Source of the DNA: Botryosphaeria dothidea
Lineage: Eukaryota > Ascomycota > Dothideomycetes > Botryosphaeriales > Botryosphaeriaceae
Direction: 5' to 3'
DNA: 64,000 nucleotides
NCBI GenBank assembly: GCA_011503125.2
Contig: WWBZ02000062.1
Span: 3,658,001-3,722,000, forward strand
Positions 11,437 to 22,692 of the stretch are shown in pieces. The translations under genes and the position numbers were made by a program. Each line of letters begins with the position of its first letter. Positions within the stretch are counted from its first letter, which is position 1. Below the pieces are notes generated by a model. It was not told the origin of the DNA and made no database searches. It saw only the letters and a list, made by a program, of their open reading frames with translations.

Positions 11437-11796
11437 TGGAGCAGCAATCCCTGCGGTGGACTGAGAGGAAAGGTGAAATAGTGAATTATGAGCGTGTCTA
11501 GAAATCGCGCCCCACCAGTAAAATGTGAATGGAATTAAATGTTACTTGAAACGATGGCCGCTACGCCATATCGATTGAACTGAAAGTGGGATTCTCTCGG
11601 CGAGGAAAGTAACTCCTCGGGGAGGCCTGTCGCTCGTGGTCGCCCGTCCCGCTTTTTCTGCTTCCGGAATCCACCTTCATGATTAGAAGATACGTATGCT
11701 CCAAATGACGCAAACATGGTTTACACACAATCTTAATTACGAGTATGAATTAGTAGTACTAAAATCTGCGGTGAAGATTGCAATCTTGCAAAACAA

Positions 11797-13297
11797 TCAG
11801 TTGAGGAAGTCGCTGCCTGGGAAATCGCCCAAAGTTTCCACATCCTTGATCGCCTGCACGACCACATTGACGGCCTTGATCAAATCCTCCTTCGGAATTG
11901 TCAGAGGTGGACTGAACCGTAGTCTGTTTGCCCCGTTGCCCACAAGAACGCCGCGTAGCGCAGCCAGCGCAGCCACCCTTCTCGCCGTCACGCCGGGCTT
12001 CGACTCATCGAGCACCAAGGTCTGAAAAAGACCCCTGCCCCTGCCTCTGTGGTCTGTGACGTACGGAGGTGCCAGCTCGTCAATCGTGCGAGTCATCTCC
12101 TCTCCCAGCATCTGTGCGCGCTCCGCAATCTTCTCCTCTTCCAGTACATCGAGCGCTGCGAGCGCTGCTGCGCACGCCACCGGCGACGCGGCAAAGGTGC
12201 CTGCAACCTCATATTTTGCAACCACATCCATCACGTGCGCCTTGCCCATGATCACGGACATGGGATACATGCCGCCGGTTACGGCCTTGCCCAAGGTGAC
12301 AAGATCAGGCTGGACACCAGGCTCAGCCTGGTAGGCGAGGTCGGTGCCAGTGCGGCCATAACCAGTCTGAACTTCGTCGCAGATGAAGAGAATATTGTGT
12401 GCATGGCAAAGGTCTTGCACAGCACGGAGGTAACCCTGAGGAGGGATCCGCGTGCTGATGCTGCTCGTAAGCTTCTAGAACGAGATTGGAGAGGCCAAAC
12501 TTACCCTGAGAGACCTTGAATTGGCTCAATTATGAACGCCGCAATCTTGTGGCCGTCTTGTTCAAAAGTCTCGCGGAGAACATGGAGCTCTCCGTACTCT
12601 ATCAGCTTTCCCGTAGAGGGCGCGAGAGGTCCAACGTGAGGTAGATGTTTGCCAAAGTCTGTGATGGCATGAGGATTGGCTGTGTTCTATGCATTTGGTG
12701 TACTTACGGTCTGCGATGACGTTTGAAAGAGACATGGTCGCCAGGGTGATTCCATGGTAGCACCGATCCGTGGTCAATATCCATGCCTCGTCCGCTTGAA
12801 TGCCCTTTTTGACATACGCCCATTTTCGGGCTATCTTGATGGCGGATTCAACCGCCTCAGACCCGGACAACATGGTCGCGATAGAATCGAAGCCAAACTT
12901 TGCCGTGAGACGTTCTGCAAATTGAGCGTAGAGGGGATTGATATAACCCGTATTGACGAGTGGCAGCTTCTTTACTTGATCCACAACCGCCTGAACAATC
13001 TTTGGATGCGAGTAGCCAAAGTTCATGACGGCGAATTGGGTGATAAGATCAATGTATTCTTTGCCGTCTACATCAACGAGTATATGGTTCTTCGCTTTCT
13101 CGAGCACCACCTGAAAGTTTGTCATTCGGTATCATTCCGTTACTGCTCCGAAAAGCACGTACCGGAAAAGGAGCGAACCCACCCCGGACTTTCTCTTGCC
13201 ATACTTTCACGTAAGCTGCACTCTGTTTCGTCAGCCCGCCGGTTGTATTGACCCCACCCTCGATCGGAGGCGGCGAGATAGCTGATGGTGGTGCCAT
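11797..13297 (-). CDS. Class III PLP aminotransferase, ornithine aminotransferase-like
   Basis: PLP enzyme that in its best-known form moves the delta-amino group of ornithine to 2-oxoglutarate, giving glutamate semialdehyde. Exons in coding order: 13297-13163, 13110-12708, 12658-12505 and 12454-11797; 449 residues, close to the family length (about 420-450). Motifs: SGSEAVESAIK (phosphate-binding), CYHGITLATMS, IEPIQG, FICDEVQTGYGRTG (Asp pairing with the PLP nitrogen), and LGKAVTGGMYP with the Schiff-base Lys. An in-frame start 18 bp upstream (13315) is also possible. The third acceptor is chosen as CAG ending at 12455 because it alone keeps frame and family spacing. Related enzymes (acetylornithine or GABA aminotransferase) cannot be excluded. 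The gene is intact. Confidence 0.8.
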
Positions 13298-13315
13298 TCT
13301 GAGAAGTGCGGGCAA

Positions 13316-14433
13316 GAGTGAAGTATTTTAATCAAGGTACAAAAAACAACATTAGCTCAGAGGAAGAGAAATCGCGAGACTTAAACATTGCGCGCTTCAA
13401 TGCCATTCTGCACCAATGGAGCTCACAGCGTGTAGGGCGGATCTCAAGAGTGGGAGTGTGCATACGTAACGGAGCATTGGAGATTGAAGGCGGGGTATGT
13501 AACACGCCACTATGATTTGTCCGGAGTCAACTTCCCTTTCCCTCGCGGTCAACTTCCCAAAACGAGAAAAATACTAAGCCACTCTGGACCATGCATACCG
13601 ACACCAATCCGTGTCAAGTTCCTTAGCAAAGTTTTACGCAACCGGACCGGCGCATCGTCATGACTCTTCGCCCACAAACGCCGGATGTATTAAACCTCTT
13701 TGGGACGTGTGCGGGCAATGTGAATTGTACTGGAACGAACAAGAATACCATTGCCCGAAAGCTGATTCAGCGGGCCCTCGTGTCAATGTTGAGGCAAAGG
13801 ATTAAAACCATTCTTTCTTGAAATTCAACAGCTACAGAAATTTAGCACCTACTAGCAATATGTTACCTCTCCAGCCAAATACATTTCACCTCTTCCAGAT
13901 GATGTGCTAGATCATGTCGCAGCACCAGATACGTGCAATACTTCTACAATGCACACACCAATATTATAGCCGAATTAAAATGATTTTGTAGTGGATTTAG
14001 AGTAGAAGGCGTTTTTAATTTTGCACCGTAGGCTTATACATATGCAATAAACTATATTGGAGACCGAATTGAAGGCAAGATCATGTGTGTCAGTCTTCGC
14101 GAGTCCATGTCGATAATCTCGGCTGGGTCACTGCTAACTTGGTATCTAATTAGTAAGTATGGGTTCTATCGTGATTACATTATCGGCACCATAATCGATG
14201 CAACACCTACACTGGAATACGTGCAACGTATTAGTCCGTTGCGACAACGATGCGAGATAAGCATTATATAAAGGACCTATGTCTTTCGAAGCTTACAAAA
14301 TGCTAGTTACTATTTTTTTTTCAATAGCGGTTTTTCCTTCTTAGACCTCTCCGAAGAAGGTGGTTGCCTAACGGATTGTCGATTATGAAGAGTAAACAGG
14401 CTACTGGCCTTCTTGTAGGGTACCCGCTCGCAA
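13316..14433. other. AT-rich intergenic region
   Basis: Promoter side of the aminotransferase gene followed by increasingly AT-rich DNA with short meaningless frames. It separates the catabolic cluster from the truncated transporter. Confidence 0.4.
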
Positions 14434-15562
14434 TTATAGTTCTCGTATCCTTTGGCCATAAAATCGAATAATATACGGAATAGGAATTGAAGCTGTTCTT
14501 ATGAATGCCACAAGGATGTTACCCCAACCCAATCCTAGCGAATTATACATATTAAGACTGCAAAGAGGGAGAAGTGCGCCAGCTACTGAGCGGAGTGCCG
14601 TATTGGCAGCGATAGCAGAGGCGGCTTGCAGCGAGAAAGCATCCACGAGGTACGACTGCACACAAATCTAAAGGAAAGGCAAACACGTCCATGTCAGACC
14701 AAGCCTTGAGCTCCGAAATATGAGACTAATAGGAGGGAAAGCACTTACATGGACAGCCATAGCACCGAAGCCAACAAGAAAGGTCCCAAACAGGGGGACT
14801 GCCCAGTGTAAGCGGGCTCGGAGGGCCCAACCATACAAGAAAAGACCAGCGGGAAGCATGCAAGCTAGCAGAACCAGTCAGTACGGAAGCCTTTGCTCTG
14901 GCTTCATCTCAAGTCCTCGTGCTCTGACATTTCTCACTGCGGCATCGGTCGCCCTTCCGACCAAAGTCAGCCCAAGCATCATCCCCACACCAATCGGGAT
15001 GAACGAGAGCCCTGAAACGCCCGCACCGAAGCCGTACTGCTTCTCAAAGATAATTGTCAAGGTGGTGAAGAGACCGTAGAGGATGCCGAACAGAAAGGCC
15101 GAATAGACGGATAGCGTGAGAACGATCGGGGAGCGGACCAGCATCCTCGTTGGCCGCGCCGCCGCACTTATCGGCGACTCCGCTGCAGACGGTCTGAGAG
15201 CCTTCCGACGCTTGAACGACTCCCCTCTTCCGCAGCGCCAGCGCACACACGAAGCTCGCCACGGCCGCCACGATGGTAACCACCCAGAACACCCACCGCC
15301 ACCCCTCCGCGGCCGCCAGAAAACCTCCGCTGATGGGCCCGAGCACGGGCCCGAGCAGCGGACCCATCCCCCATAGCGCCATCGCGCGGCCGCGCTGCGC
15401 GGGCGGCATGATGTCTGCGATGGTGCCGCCGCCGATGGTAAGGCAGGTGGCCCCGAAGCAGGCTTCGAGAAAGCGAAGGGCCATCAGGGCGGGCATGGAA
15501 GGGGCCATGGCGCAGCCGATGGTGAATGGGAGGAAGCCGGCGTTGCTGGCGTGGTAGATGGG
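14434..15562 (-). pseudogene. MFS multidrug exporter (DHA1-like), N-terminally truncated pseudogene
   Basis: Twelve-helix drug:proton antiporter fragment. Coding order runs from 15562 down. It starts abruptly at LPIYHASN, so helix 1 and part of helix 2 are missing. Then come the [10 protein letters not shown] and [10 protein letters not shown] segments, antiporter motif C (GPVLGPISGG) in helix 5, the central loop, SPIVLTLSVYSAFLFG, RLPY, and the last helices ASAIAANTALRS and GLGWGNILVAF. Lesions: a frame change in the central loop near 15215, and an in-frame TGA at 14878-14880 where the family has Trp. An 81-bp intron (14668-14748) is normal. The broken 5' end abuts a broken polyketide synthase at about 15560, so the two were probably juxtaposed by a rearrangement. 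Confidence 0.75.
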
Positions 15563-18500
15563 GAGGTGTTTCGAGACTCCCGCGGATCCACCCCCTTGTA
15601 TGTTGCGTCTGTCAAGACGAACATCGGCCATCTTGAGGGGGCCAGCGGAGTCGCTGGTGTTATAAAGACAGTCCTGGTGTTGGAACATGGCCAGATCCCT
15701 CCCAATGCCGGGTTCGAAAAGCCGAATCCGCGCATTGACGGTGACGCTCTCAAGGTTCAGGTAAGTCCCAACACCGGCAGCCACTCTCGAACCCTGAGCT
15801 GATCCGTGACAGTTTCCCGCGGAACTAGCACCGTGGCCGACGGAGAGCTTGCGGAGAGCATCTGTAAGCTCGTTTAGGTACGGAAGCTCGAACGCCCACG
15901 TGGTCATGGATGACGCCTTCACTTACCTGCGGCTGCACCGACTGCAAGGCCACAACCACTCCGTCGAACTCGCCAAGTCCCAGGAGATGGGTGTGAGCTC
16001 GATCTCGACGGTTCCGGTCTTGTTGTGCTTTCGGGAGCATGCAACACTGACGCGCTGCGCGATGGCACGATCTTCGGCCTCCTGCCAGGCTGGTGGCTGC
16101 GCTCGGAGACCAAGGCCCCACTGCTGACGGAGGAGCAGTGGCACGAGGTGTTGCGGAACTGCGGCTTCAGTGGGATTGACTTGGTGTTCAGAGACAGCGC
16201 TGGGCCGGCGCACCACGGCGTCTCAGTCCTCGTGGTCACGGCGCTGGAGGAGGCGAAGGACGAAAAGATGAGCATTCCGACGGACCTCATAGCTGTTGTC
16301 GACCCCCGGTCCGATGCTCAGCTGGCCCTCGCGCGCGAGATCGGCGAGCGAGTCAAGCCGTACACCACCGTTGAGATACTGTCGCTTGAGCAGGCCGGAG
16401 CAAGGGACGCGGATGGCATGCTGCTGGTTTGCCTGCTGGAGCTGGAAGAAGCCATGCTGCACAGCGTTGATGAGAAGGACATGATTGCAATCCGACACCT
16501 GGCTCAGGGCTGCAAACTCCTCGTTTGGATCAGCTGCGGCGGCGGCGTTCAGGCAGACGCGCCCGAGGCCGACGTCGCGCTCGGGCTCGGACGGCCCATC
16601 TGCTCGGAGCGGGGAGACGGCGGCTTCGTCACAGTCAATCTGGATGGCCACTCTGGCTTGGGCAGGCACGTTGAGATGATTGTCGGACTGCTGCGCAACC
16701 TGATTATCTGCGATGACACTGAGTTCGCCGAGAGGGACGGGCTCCTGCACATTCCGCGTGTAGCACCGGCAGCAAAGCTGAATGACGCTGTTATCGAGCG
16801 TGTCAGGCCGAGGGGGCTTGAGCAGTACACGTTGGACGGATCAGAGCCCGGGAGGCGAGTTGCTCCGAGCATTGGAACGCCGGGCCTGCTTGATACGCTG
16901 CACTTTGTCGAAGAGGCGGCTGAGGAGGCGGCGCTGAAAGAGCAGGAGGTGCAGATTAGAGTACAGGCGGCGAGTCTTATATTCAGAGACATCATGATTG
17001 CGCTCGGCCAGCTGCCTGGGGATAGCTTTTGGATTCGATGGTGCGGGCGTTGTTACAAGAACGGGGGCGCACTGTGGGGGCATCGCGCCAGGAGACAGTG
17101 TCATGTTTGCGAAGTCCTTCCATGATATTCCACAAACAGCCATGCTGAAAATTCACTCAGGTTCATCGTCGGAGGCGGCGGCCTCAGCACGTAAGCGCGA
17201 TGCCCGGCCTGGCAGGTTCAGAAACTTCCCAGTGGCATCGGCTTCGCGGAGGCTGCAGGACTGCCCGTCGCATTCACGACGGCCATCTACGGACTATACG
17301 AGCTGGCGCGGCTGCACAGAGGCGAGTCAGCACTGATCCACGCAGGCTCGGGCGGCATTGGCCAGGCAGCCATCCAGCTCGCACGACTGCGAGGCGCCGA
17401 CGTCTTTGTCACGGTGGGCAGCGAGCCCAAGCGGCAGCTGGTGCAGGAGCAGTACGGCATTTCCGACAACCACTGCCTCGCTAGCCGCGATGCATCTTTT
17501 GCGCAGGACATCCTGGCCGCCACCAACGGCCGTGGCGTGGATGTCGTGCTCAACTCCGTGAGTGTATTGCCCCATTCGGCCGCTTCATCGAGCTGGGCAA
17601 GCGTGACATCCTGCTGCACGGAACTCTGCCAGTGCGTCCCTTTGACCGCAACGTCATCTTTGCGTCTGTCGACCTCCTGCCCGTCATGGCGCAGGCGCCT
17701 GCTGTCATGGGCGACCTGATGCGGCAGGTTGCCCACCTCTTCCGCGAACATCCCGATTGTCTGCATGAGCCGCGGCCGGTGCACGCCTTTTCCAGCGAGC
17801 GGGTCGAGGACGCAATGCGCCTGCTACAGGGCGGCAAGAACATGGGCAAGGCCGTCGTTGAGTTTGCGACCGGCCACCAGCTCCGGGTGAGTCGCACGCA
17901 CTTTGTACATCCATGTGGAATGCTGACATGCTCGAAACACCAGGTCCGTCCAGCACTGACGCTTTGCTACAACTTCTCCAGCGACGCGACATACGCCATC
18001 GGCGGTGGCCTGGGCGGCCTCGGGCGCAACGTCGTGCGCTGGATGATCAGCCGTGGCGCCAGGAACTTCCTGCTGCTATCCCGCTCCGGCATTGCGAGGC
18101 CCACCCCTGCCGTCTCTGCGTTCCTGAAGGATGTCAGGGAAGCTGGTGGCGCTGTGCAAGCCCCGGCATGCGACATCACAGACGCCGCTGCGCTGCAGGC
18201 TGCGCTGGAGCAGTGCGCGCGGGACATGCCGCCCGTCCGTGGCTGCATCCAAGCGGCCATGGTCTTGCATGACGACCTCTTCGAAAACATGACCGCCGCG
18301 ACTCTCCATCGCGCACTGCGACCCAAGGTCGACGGCAGCTGGAATCTCCACCGCCTGCTGCCTGAACAGCTCGACTTCTTCGTCCTGCTTTCATCGTTTA
18401 CCGGTGTCATCGGCAACCGTGGTCAGGCCAATTACGCTGCTGGTAACACGTTCGAGGATGCACTAGCACGGCACCGGCTCGCCCGTGGCCTCAGCGCCGT

Positions 18501-19143
18501 CAGCTTGAACCTAGCGCTCGTGCTGGAGGCGGGCAGCACGGCCGAAAATCACGCCCTCGCCATGGCGGCGAGAAGGGCGGGCGGTACGGGCCTGCGCCAG
18601 GACCAGGTCTTGGCCGTGTTGGATGTCGTGTGCGACCCGGCTCTCGGACGGAGATATCCGGGGACGCCGCAGCTGAGTTTGGTGGGCGAGGGGCTGGGAG
18701 AGCTGTGGGCAAAGGGCCACGAGAATGCGCTGGTGTGGTTGCGGAAGCCGCCGTTCGCGAATTTGAAGCAGATTGCCACGTGGGCTGTTGATGGCAGTAG
18801 AATAGCGGACAGCGAGAAGACTGGGGAAGGCGGTGATGATAAGGTTGATTACCGGCGGGCAGTCAGAGAGAGCGTGGCGGATGGGGGTGCAGGGGTCGAG
18901 AAGGCGGCTGGAGTCGTGCAAAAAGGCATGGCGCGGAAGTTGGGAAAGCTGTTGAGCGTGTCAGAGTCAGAAGTTGATACGGACAAGCCGCCGTACGTAC
19001 TGGGGGTCGATTCGCTGGTTGCGGTCGAACTACGTTATTGGTTCATGAAGGAGCTGGGGGTCGAGGTTGCGGTATTTGAGGTTCTCAAGGACCGAAGTGT
19101 TAAGGAGCTGTGCCGGTGGGTAGTCGACAGGTTAACAGGGTAG
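15563..19143 (+). pseudogene. Highly reducing type I polyketide synthase, internally deleted remnant
   Basis: Remains of an iterative HR-PKS. Order: the end of a ketosynthase ([13 protein letters not shown], then SNAHVVMDD after a 52-bp intron at 15761-15812), jumping near 16000-16040 to the end of a C-methyltransferase (GTIFGLLPGWW, LTEEQWHEVL). Then an inactive linker region, an enoylreductase (NFRD-like region near 16990; NADPH loop HAGSGGIGQAA), a ketoreductase (GGGLGGLGR Rossmann loop at about 18000; SSFTGVIGNRGQANYAAGN with catalytic Ser/Tyr at about 18390-18450) and an ACP (GVDSLVAVELR, phosphopantetheine Ser, near 19010). Missing: most of KS including its active-site Cys, all of AT and DH, and most of MT. 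Frames also shift near 17027 and 17565. KR-ACP (17632-19143, intron 17887-17943) is still open. It cannot make a polyketide alone. Confidence 0.8.
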
Positions 19144-19659
19144 AAGCTGTTTCGTTCAAACCGGTCTGCAGATGATAGGTCTATCATACTGCCCCACGCA
19201 GCACTTTGCGTAAGAGCGGGCGCCGACTGCTCTGCTACCGAGAACCATAAGGTAGGAAGATTACACGGCCTAATTAATACGTTTGGTAATCCCGATGTAG
19301 TGAAAGCGGAGCATAACTTCTATTGGCTAAGTGGATCTGTAGACAAGTCCTACAAGAGGCTAAGTTCTCAAGATGCAGCCTCGTGAACATGTAACCACCA
19401 TGGGCGCCCCGCCGGGATCGAGCGCCATTCCGCCGGCAGTGAGCCACCTAGTACTCCGTACTACAGCCTACTCTCCCCCCCCCCCCCCAACACACTATGC
19501 GGACCCACTGAAAAAGCTCACTCTACTTCGCCTTCGATTCACACTTTCTTCCACCACAAACTCATCCGAGTTCCCCGTCCAAGATCTGACTTCAAATTCA
19601 ACAGCGTACCGTTCCTTCCCCTTCCTCCTCCACGAAAATGAAGCGTGAAATCTCGGCGC
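19144..19659. other. Intergenic, with a poly-C tract
   Basis: No gene recognised downstream of the polyketide synthase remnant. It holds a 12-C run near 19477-19488. The C-terminal end of the lipocalin-like gene may extend into 19500-19659. Confidence 0.4.
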
Positions 19660-20123
19660 TGGTACGTACCCGTAAAACTCGGCAGGCTCGCCACCTTCAA
19701 CGGCCCGTGGATGACCTGACCCTCCAACCTGTCCTCCGTTTTCACTACAGGAATGGATTCGTTAAGACGGAACGGCCCCATATACGCTATGGAGTGCTTG
19801 CCAACGAGCGCCCAGTCAGCGTCACCCTGCGACGGACGGTACGGCCAGGTGAGATTCTGAGGGCGGTCTCCTGGTGTAGTTGATGCGAGGGCAGCTGACA
19901 TGTAATAGTCTGGATGGTAGAGGATGAGGCCCACAGGGTGGGGCCCGAAACCAGGGTCGATGTTGGGAATGCCGTTTTGGGTGCTGTGAGTGAGAAAGGT
20001 GGTCAGCAAAATTACGCAATTCCCCATAAACAGATCTAGTAAAAACCACATAAACCAAAAGACGAAAAGGCTAATAAATGATGGGCGGGGTGGCCCGAGG
20101 AGCAGGAGGGAATAAAACAAACC
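19660..20123 (-). pseudogene. Lipocalin-like domain protein, uncertain model
   Basis: The exon at about 19984-19660 (minus) encodes the core of a small lipocalin-like domain known from fungi and bacteria: PNIDPGFGPHPVGLILYHPD, then YYMSAALAS, a WALVGKHSIAYMGPFRLNE strand and an LPSFTGT turn. An upstream exon ending at 20123 (GDLVFVEYLE) would supply the first strand. Its GT donor and the CAG acceptor before 19984 do not share a phase, so the joined frame fails by one base. The 3' end after 19660 also needs an awkward splice. It may be a recently broken gene or one whose true introns I have missed. Ligand unknown. Confidence 0.45.
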
Positions 20124-20964
20124 TCGAGATATTCAACAAAGACCAGGTCCCCATTAATAGCGAAAGAACATTTTCTGGATGCATTCTGGATATGTCGTCT
20201 GATACTCTTGGGCAAGGTGAATCTTATGATATTTCCTGTCTTCTCTGGCAAGATGAAGTCCGATAAGTTGAATGCACCAGCTTTTATAATCACAACAGAA
20301 ACATCTTTTTGGCCCCTCATGGCATGGGCGCTTCCTACCAACACCGCCCCCCATAAGGCCACCCGTTATATTCCGTAACATGACAGATTCTGCTATGAGC
20401 GACTTTGATCGAATGACAGATACCCGCATAAAAATGTGGCGGCCATGGGTGTTCGAAGCAATCACGCGGTCGCATTTGTTCAGGATTCGATGAGATAGAC
20501 AGATCTGCGTGGCGGCTTCAGCATCCGCCCTAGCGAATCACTCCAACAAACCATGATGTATCAGGCTGCATCGAATCTCTTGTTCATAAAGCGGTCTAGC
20601 TCGTCAGATGAAGCTGAGCTCATGGAAACATTCCATCAGGATCCGACAATCTCATGGAAACTTTTCGTCATAATCCAGAAATCAGAAACTTCTAGAAATA
20701 AACTGCAACACTACTTGGTCATTCAAGTTTTTGCGACTGCCTACATGTTCGCCCCTTCATCCAGCGTTTTCTTCTAATCAAACAAGGGTATTAATCCCAT
20801 AACTCCACATACATGGTGGTGTGTAGCAACGCCGGCTTATCCGATTAAACCATCCATAGGATTTCTTTCGAAAGCTTTCTTATACTATCCGTTTAAGTTC
20901 CTTCTTAGATATCTTATGGTGTTGTGATTGTGGTTCAAGCGTAAATGGTTGTGAACGCTAACCG

Positions 20965-21035
20965 AATTAGGCTTAGGGACAAGCAAAAGTCGATGAAAGC
21001 GTGTCGCGGACTTTTGCTTGTCCCTAAGCCTAATT
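20965..21035. repeat. Perfect 27-bp inverted repeat (hairpin)
   Basis: Arms 20965-20991 and 21009-21035 are exact reverse complements, separated by a 17-nt loop. It lies in an otherwise empty stretch (20363-21198). Confidence 0.9.
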
Positions 21036-21198
21036 TAGAAGGACACTCTCCCGGGAGGACAAATGTTGACCACTTTCCCACTTCTGTTAAGCTTAAGATC
21101 TTGTTCAATTGACGTGCTCTTGAGATCGATCTGTGCTGGCCAAAGACATAACAGATCAGGTGATGCAGGTCATGGTGCAAATAAATCTACCTAGAGAA

Positions 21199-22519
21199 CT
21201 ATTCAGATTCCTTCGACCACGTAGGATTCGTAGTCTCATTCTCCCAATCAATACTCTTTGCCCGGTTCTTTAGAACAGCTTCAGTGGCTCTAGGAATAGT
21301 CGCTCGCTCGAACTCGCTCAGCAACTTGAGAGTATCCTCTACGCCAATGGTGTCTAGGACACGCACGAAGTCGAGAGCATCCTGCATTGCATGGTTGCCG
21401 CCTTCTCCACCGACTTTCATTTTATCAGCCATTGTTCCCTCCGAATCAACGAACGAAAATTCACTTACATGGGCTCGTTTTGTGGGCAGCATCGCCTAAG
21501 AGAGTAGCTCGAGCCGAAGAGAGCCCATTCGGAGGCGAATCCAGTCCTCGAGGACGTAAGGAGGCTGCACCATCCCGTCCGGATGAGAGTTCAGCAAGAT
21601 ACTAGCAAATTTCGGATGCAGACCCATGGTTGTTTTAAAGAGCTACATCATACAGCCCCTGTTTGGTCCATTCAGAATAGGATGAACCTTGTTGATCTCG
21701 CCCTCGTGGCGCCTAAACACCATGAAATAGTATTTCGCCGAGTTCTTGTCCTCCGCAATGCAGTGCAAACCAACGAAAATATATCCAATGGGGGATTCGG
21801 CGATCCAAAGAGAACGCCCCATGAGAAGCTGCTGATTGTATTCGTCTTTGCCAAGGTCCGTGTGACCGACGAACATATCGACCGGAATGAGGTTGCATTG
21901 GCCACGCTCGGCGCCGACAAGTTGGTTGCGGACTGCAAAGGAGAATTAGAATCAGCTGCAAACAGGCATTCTCGTGATTCTTCAACATACCTTTACTATG
22001 ACCTCCATCAGCGCCCACGAGAATAGACCCAGACACTGTGGTTCAGTCTGTAAAGAAGACTGTTATGCCTTTCTCGACTTCCTCGTATCGCTCGTACTTT
22101 TTGTTCCACTCGATGGGAATATTCGTGGATAACCAACCACGAAGCTTTTGTCGATCTGCACGTATGAAATCTGCGAAACGTGTCTTCTCTTCTCCAGTTG
22201 TGCCATCATAAAGCGCACCCTTGCAGGTAATTCCTGTACCGTACAAATGAGAAACAGTCTCAAATGGAGGAAGGTCATCCGGCATTTCTGACAAGAGATC
22301 TTTGATAATCCTGTAATGTATCAGAACCACTGTCACCAAGATGTCGGAGCACTTGCCAGTGAAGGGTAAGTCCGTAGCCTTGGCCTCGGTGGTTTGGGCT
22401 CTCATCACGTTCAAAGATACTGAAGTGAATGTTTCTCTTCCGAAGAGCCTGGCCAAGAACAAGATCGTCGAGTCCAGCGCCGACGATTAAAATCGGACTT
22501 TCGTTGCTGAATCGAAAAG
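21199..22519 (-). pseudogene. FAD-dependent monooxygenase (PHBH-fold), disrupted
   Basis: Group A flavoprotein hydroxylase. In coding order: FAD-binding loop ILIVGAGLDDL (GAGLxxL), FERDE, RGQGYGLTLHW, ILVGADGGHS, then LLGDAAH (FAD ribityl motif) and the helix GGEGGNHAMQDALDF. Lesions: a 165-bp insertion after codon 2 removes the start codon (still visible on the far side at 22688-22692); in-frame TGA at 22043-22045 just before SGSILVGADGG; an in-frame TAG near 21643; and a frame change between DWI and RATLLGDAAH. Introns near 21979-21930 and 21470-21410 are still recognisable. The gene is dead, but the protein family is clear. Substrate unknown. Confidence 0.75.
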
Positions 22520-22684
22520 TGATGGAAAATGAGCTCAATCACCTCCGTTATCTGTTATTGGATAGCATATTAGCTTAGTCATTCATTCTGAGACGTCTTG
22601 GGAGCAACACCACGAGCGCCTCAGCAACCAAGCAATCAAGTCATTCATTCATCGATTCCGACCGATCAAGCGCAAATTCCATCA
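22520..22684 (+). mobile_element. 165-bp TG...CA element, copy A (solo-LTR-like)
   Basis: Begins TGATGGAA and ends TTCCATCA, with an imperfect terminal inverted repeat of about 16 bp. Near-identical to copies B (49120-49284) and C (50248-50415). It sits directly after the ATG TCT TTT start of the FAD monooxygenase (minus strand). The target duplication is CTTTT on that strand, with one T lost on one side. Confidence 0.85.
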
Positions 22685-22692
22685 AAAGACAT

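Noticed and set aside
20965..21035. Intrinsic (bacterial-type) terminator
   Set aside because: Despite the perfect stem there is no T-run or adjacent gene end, and the host is eukaryotic.
22520..22684. MITE of a DNA transposon
   Set aside because: Five-base target duplications with TG...CA ends fit LTR-type integration better; kept as solo-LTR-like.
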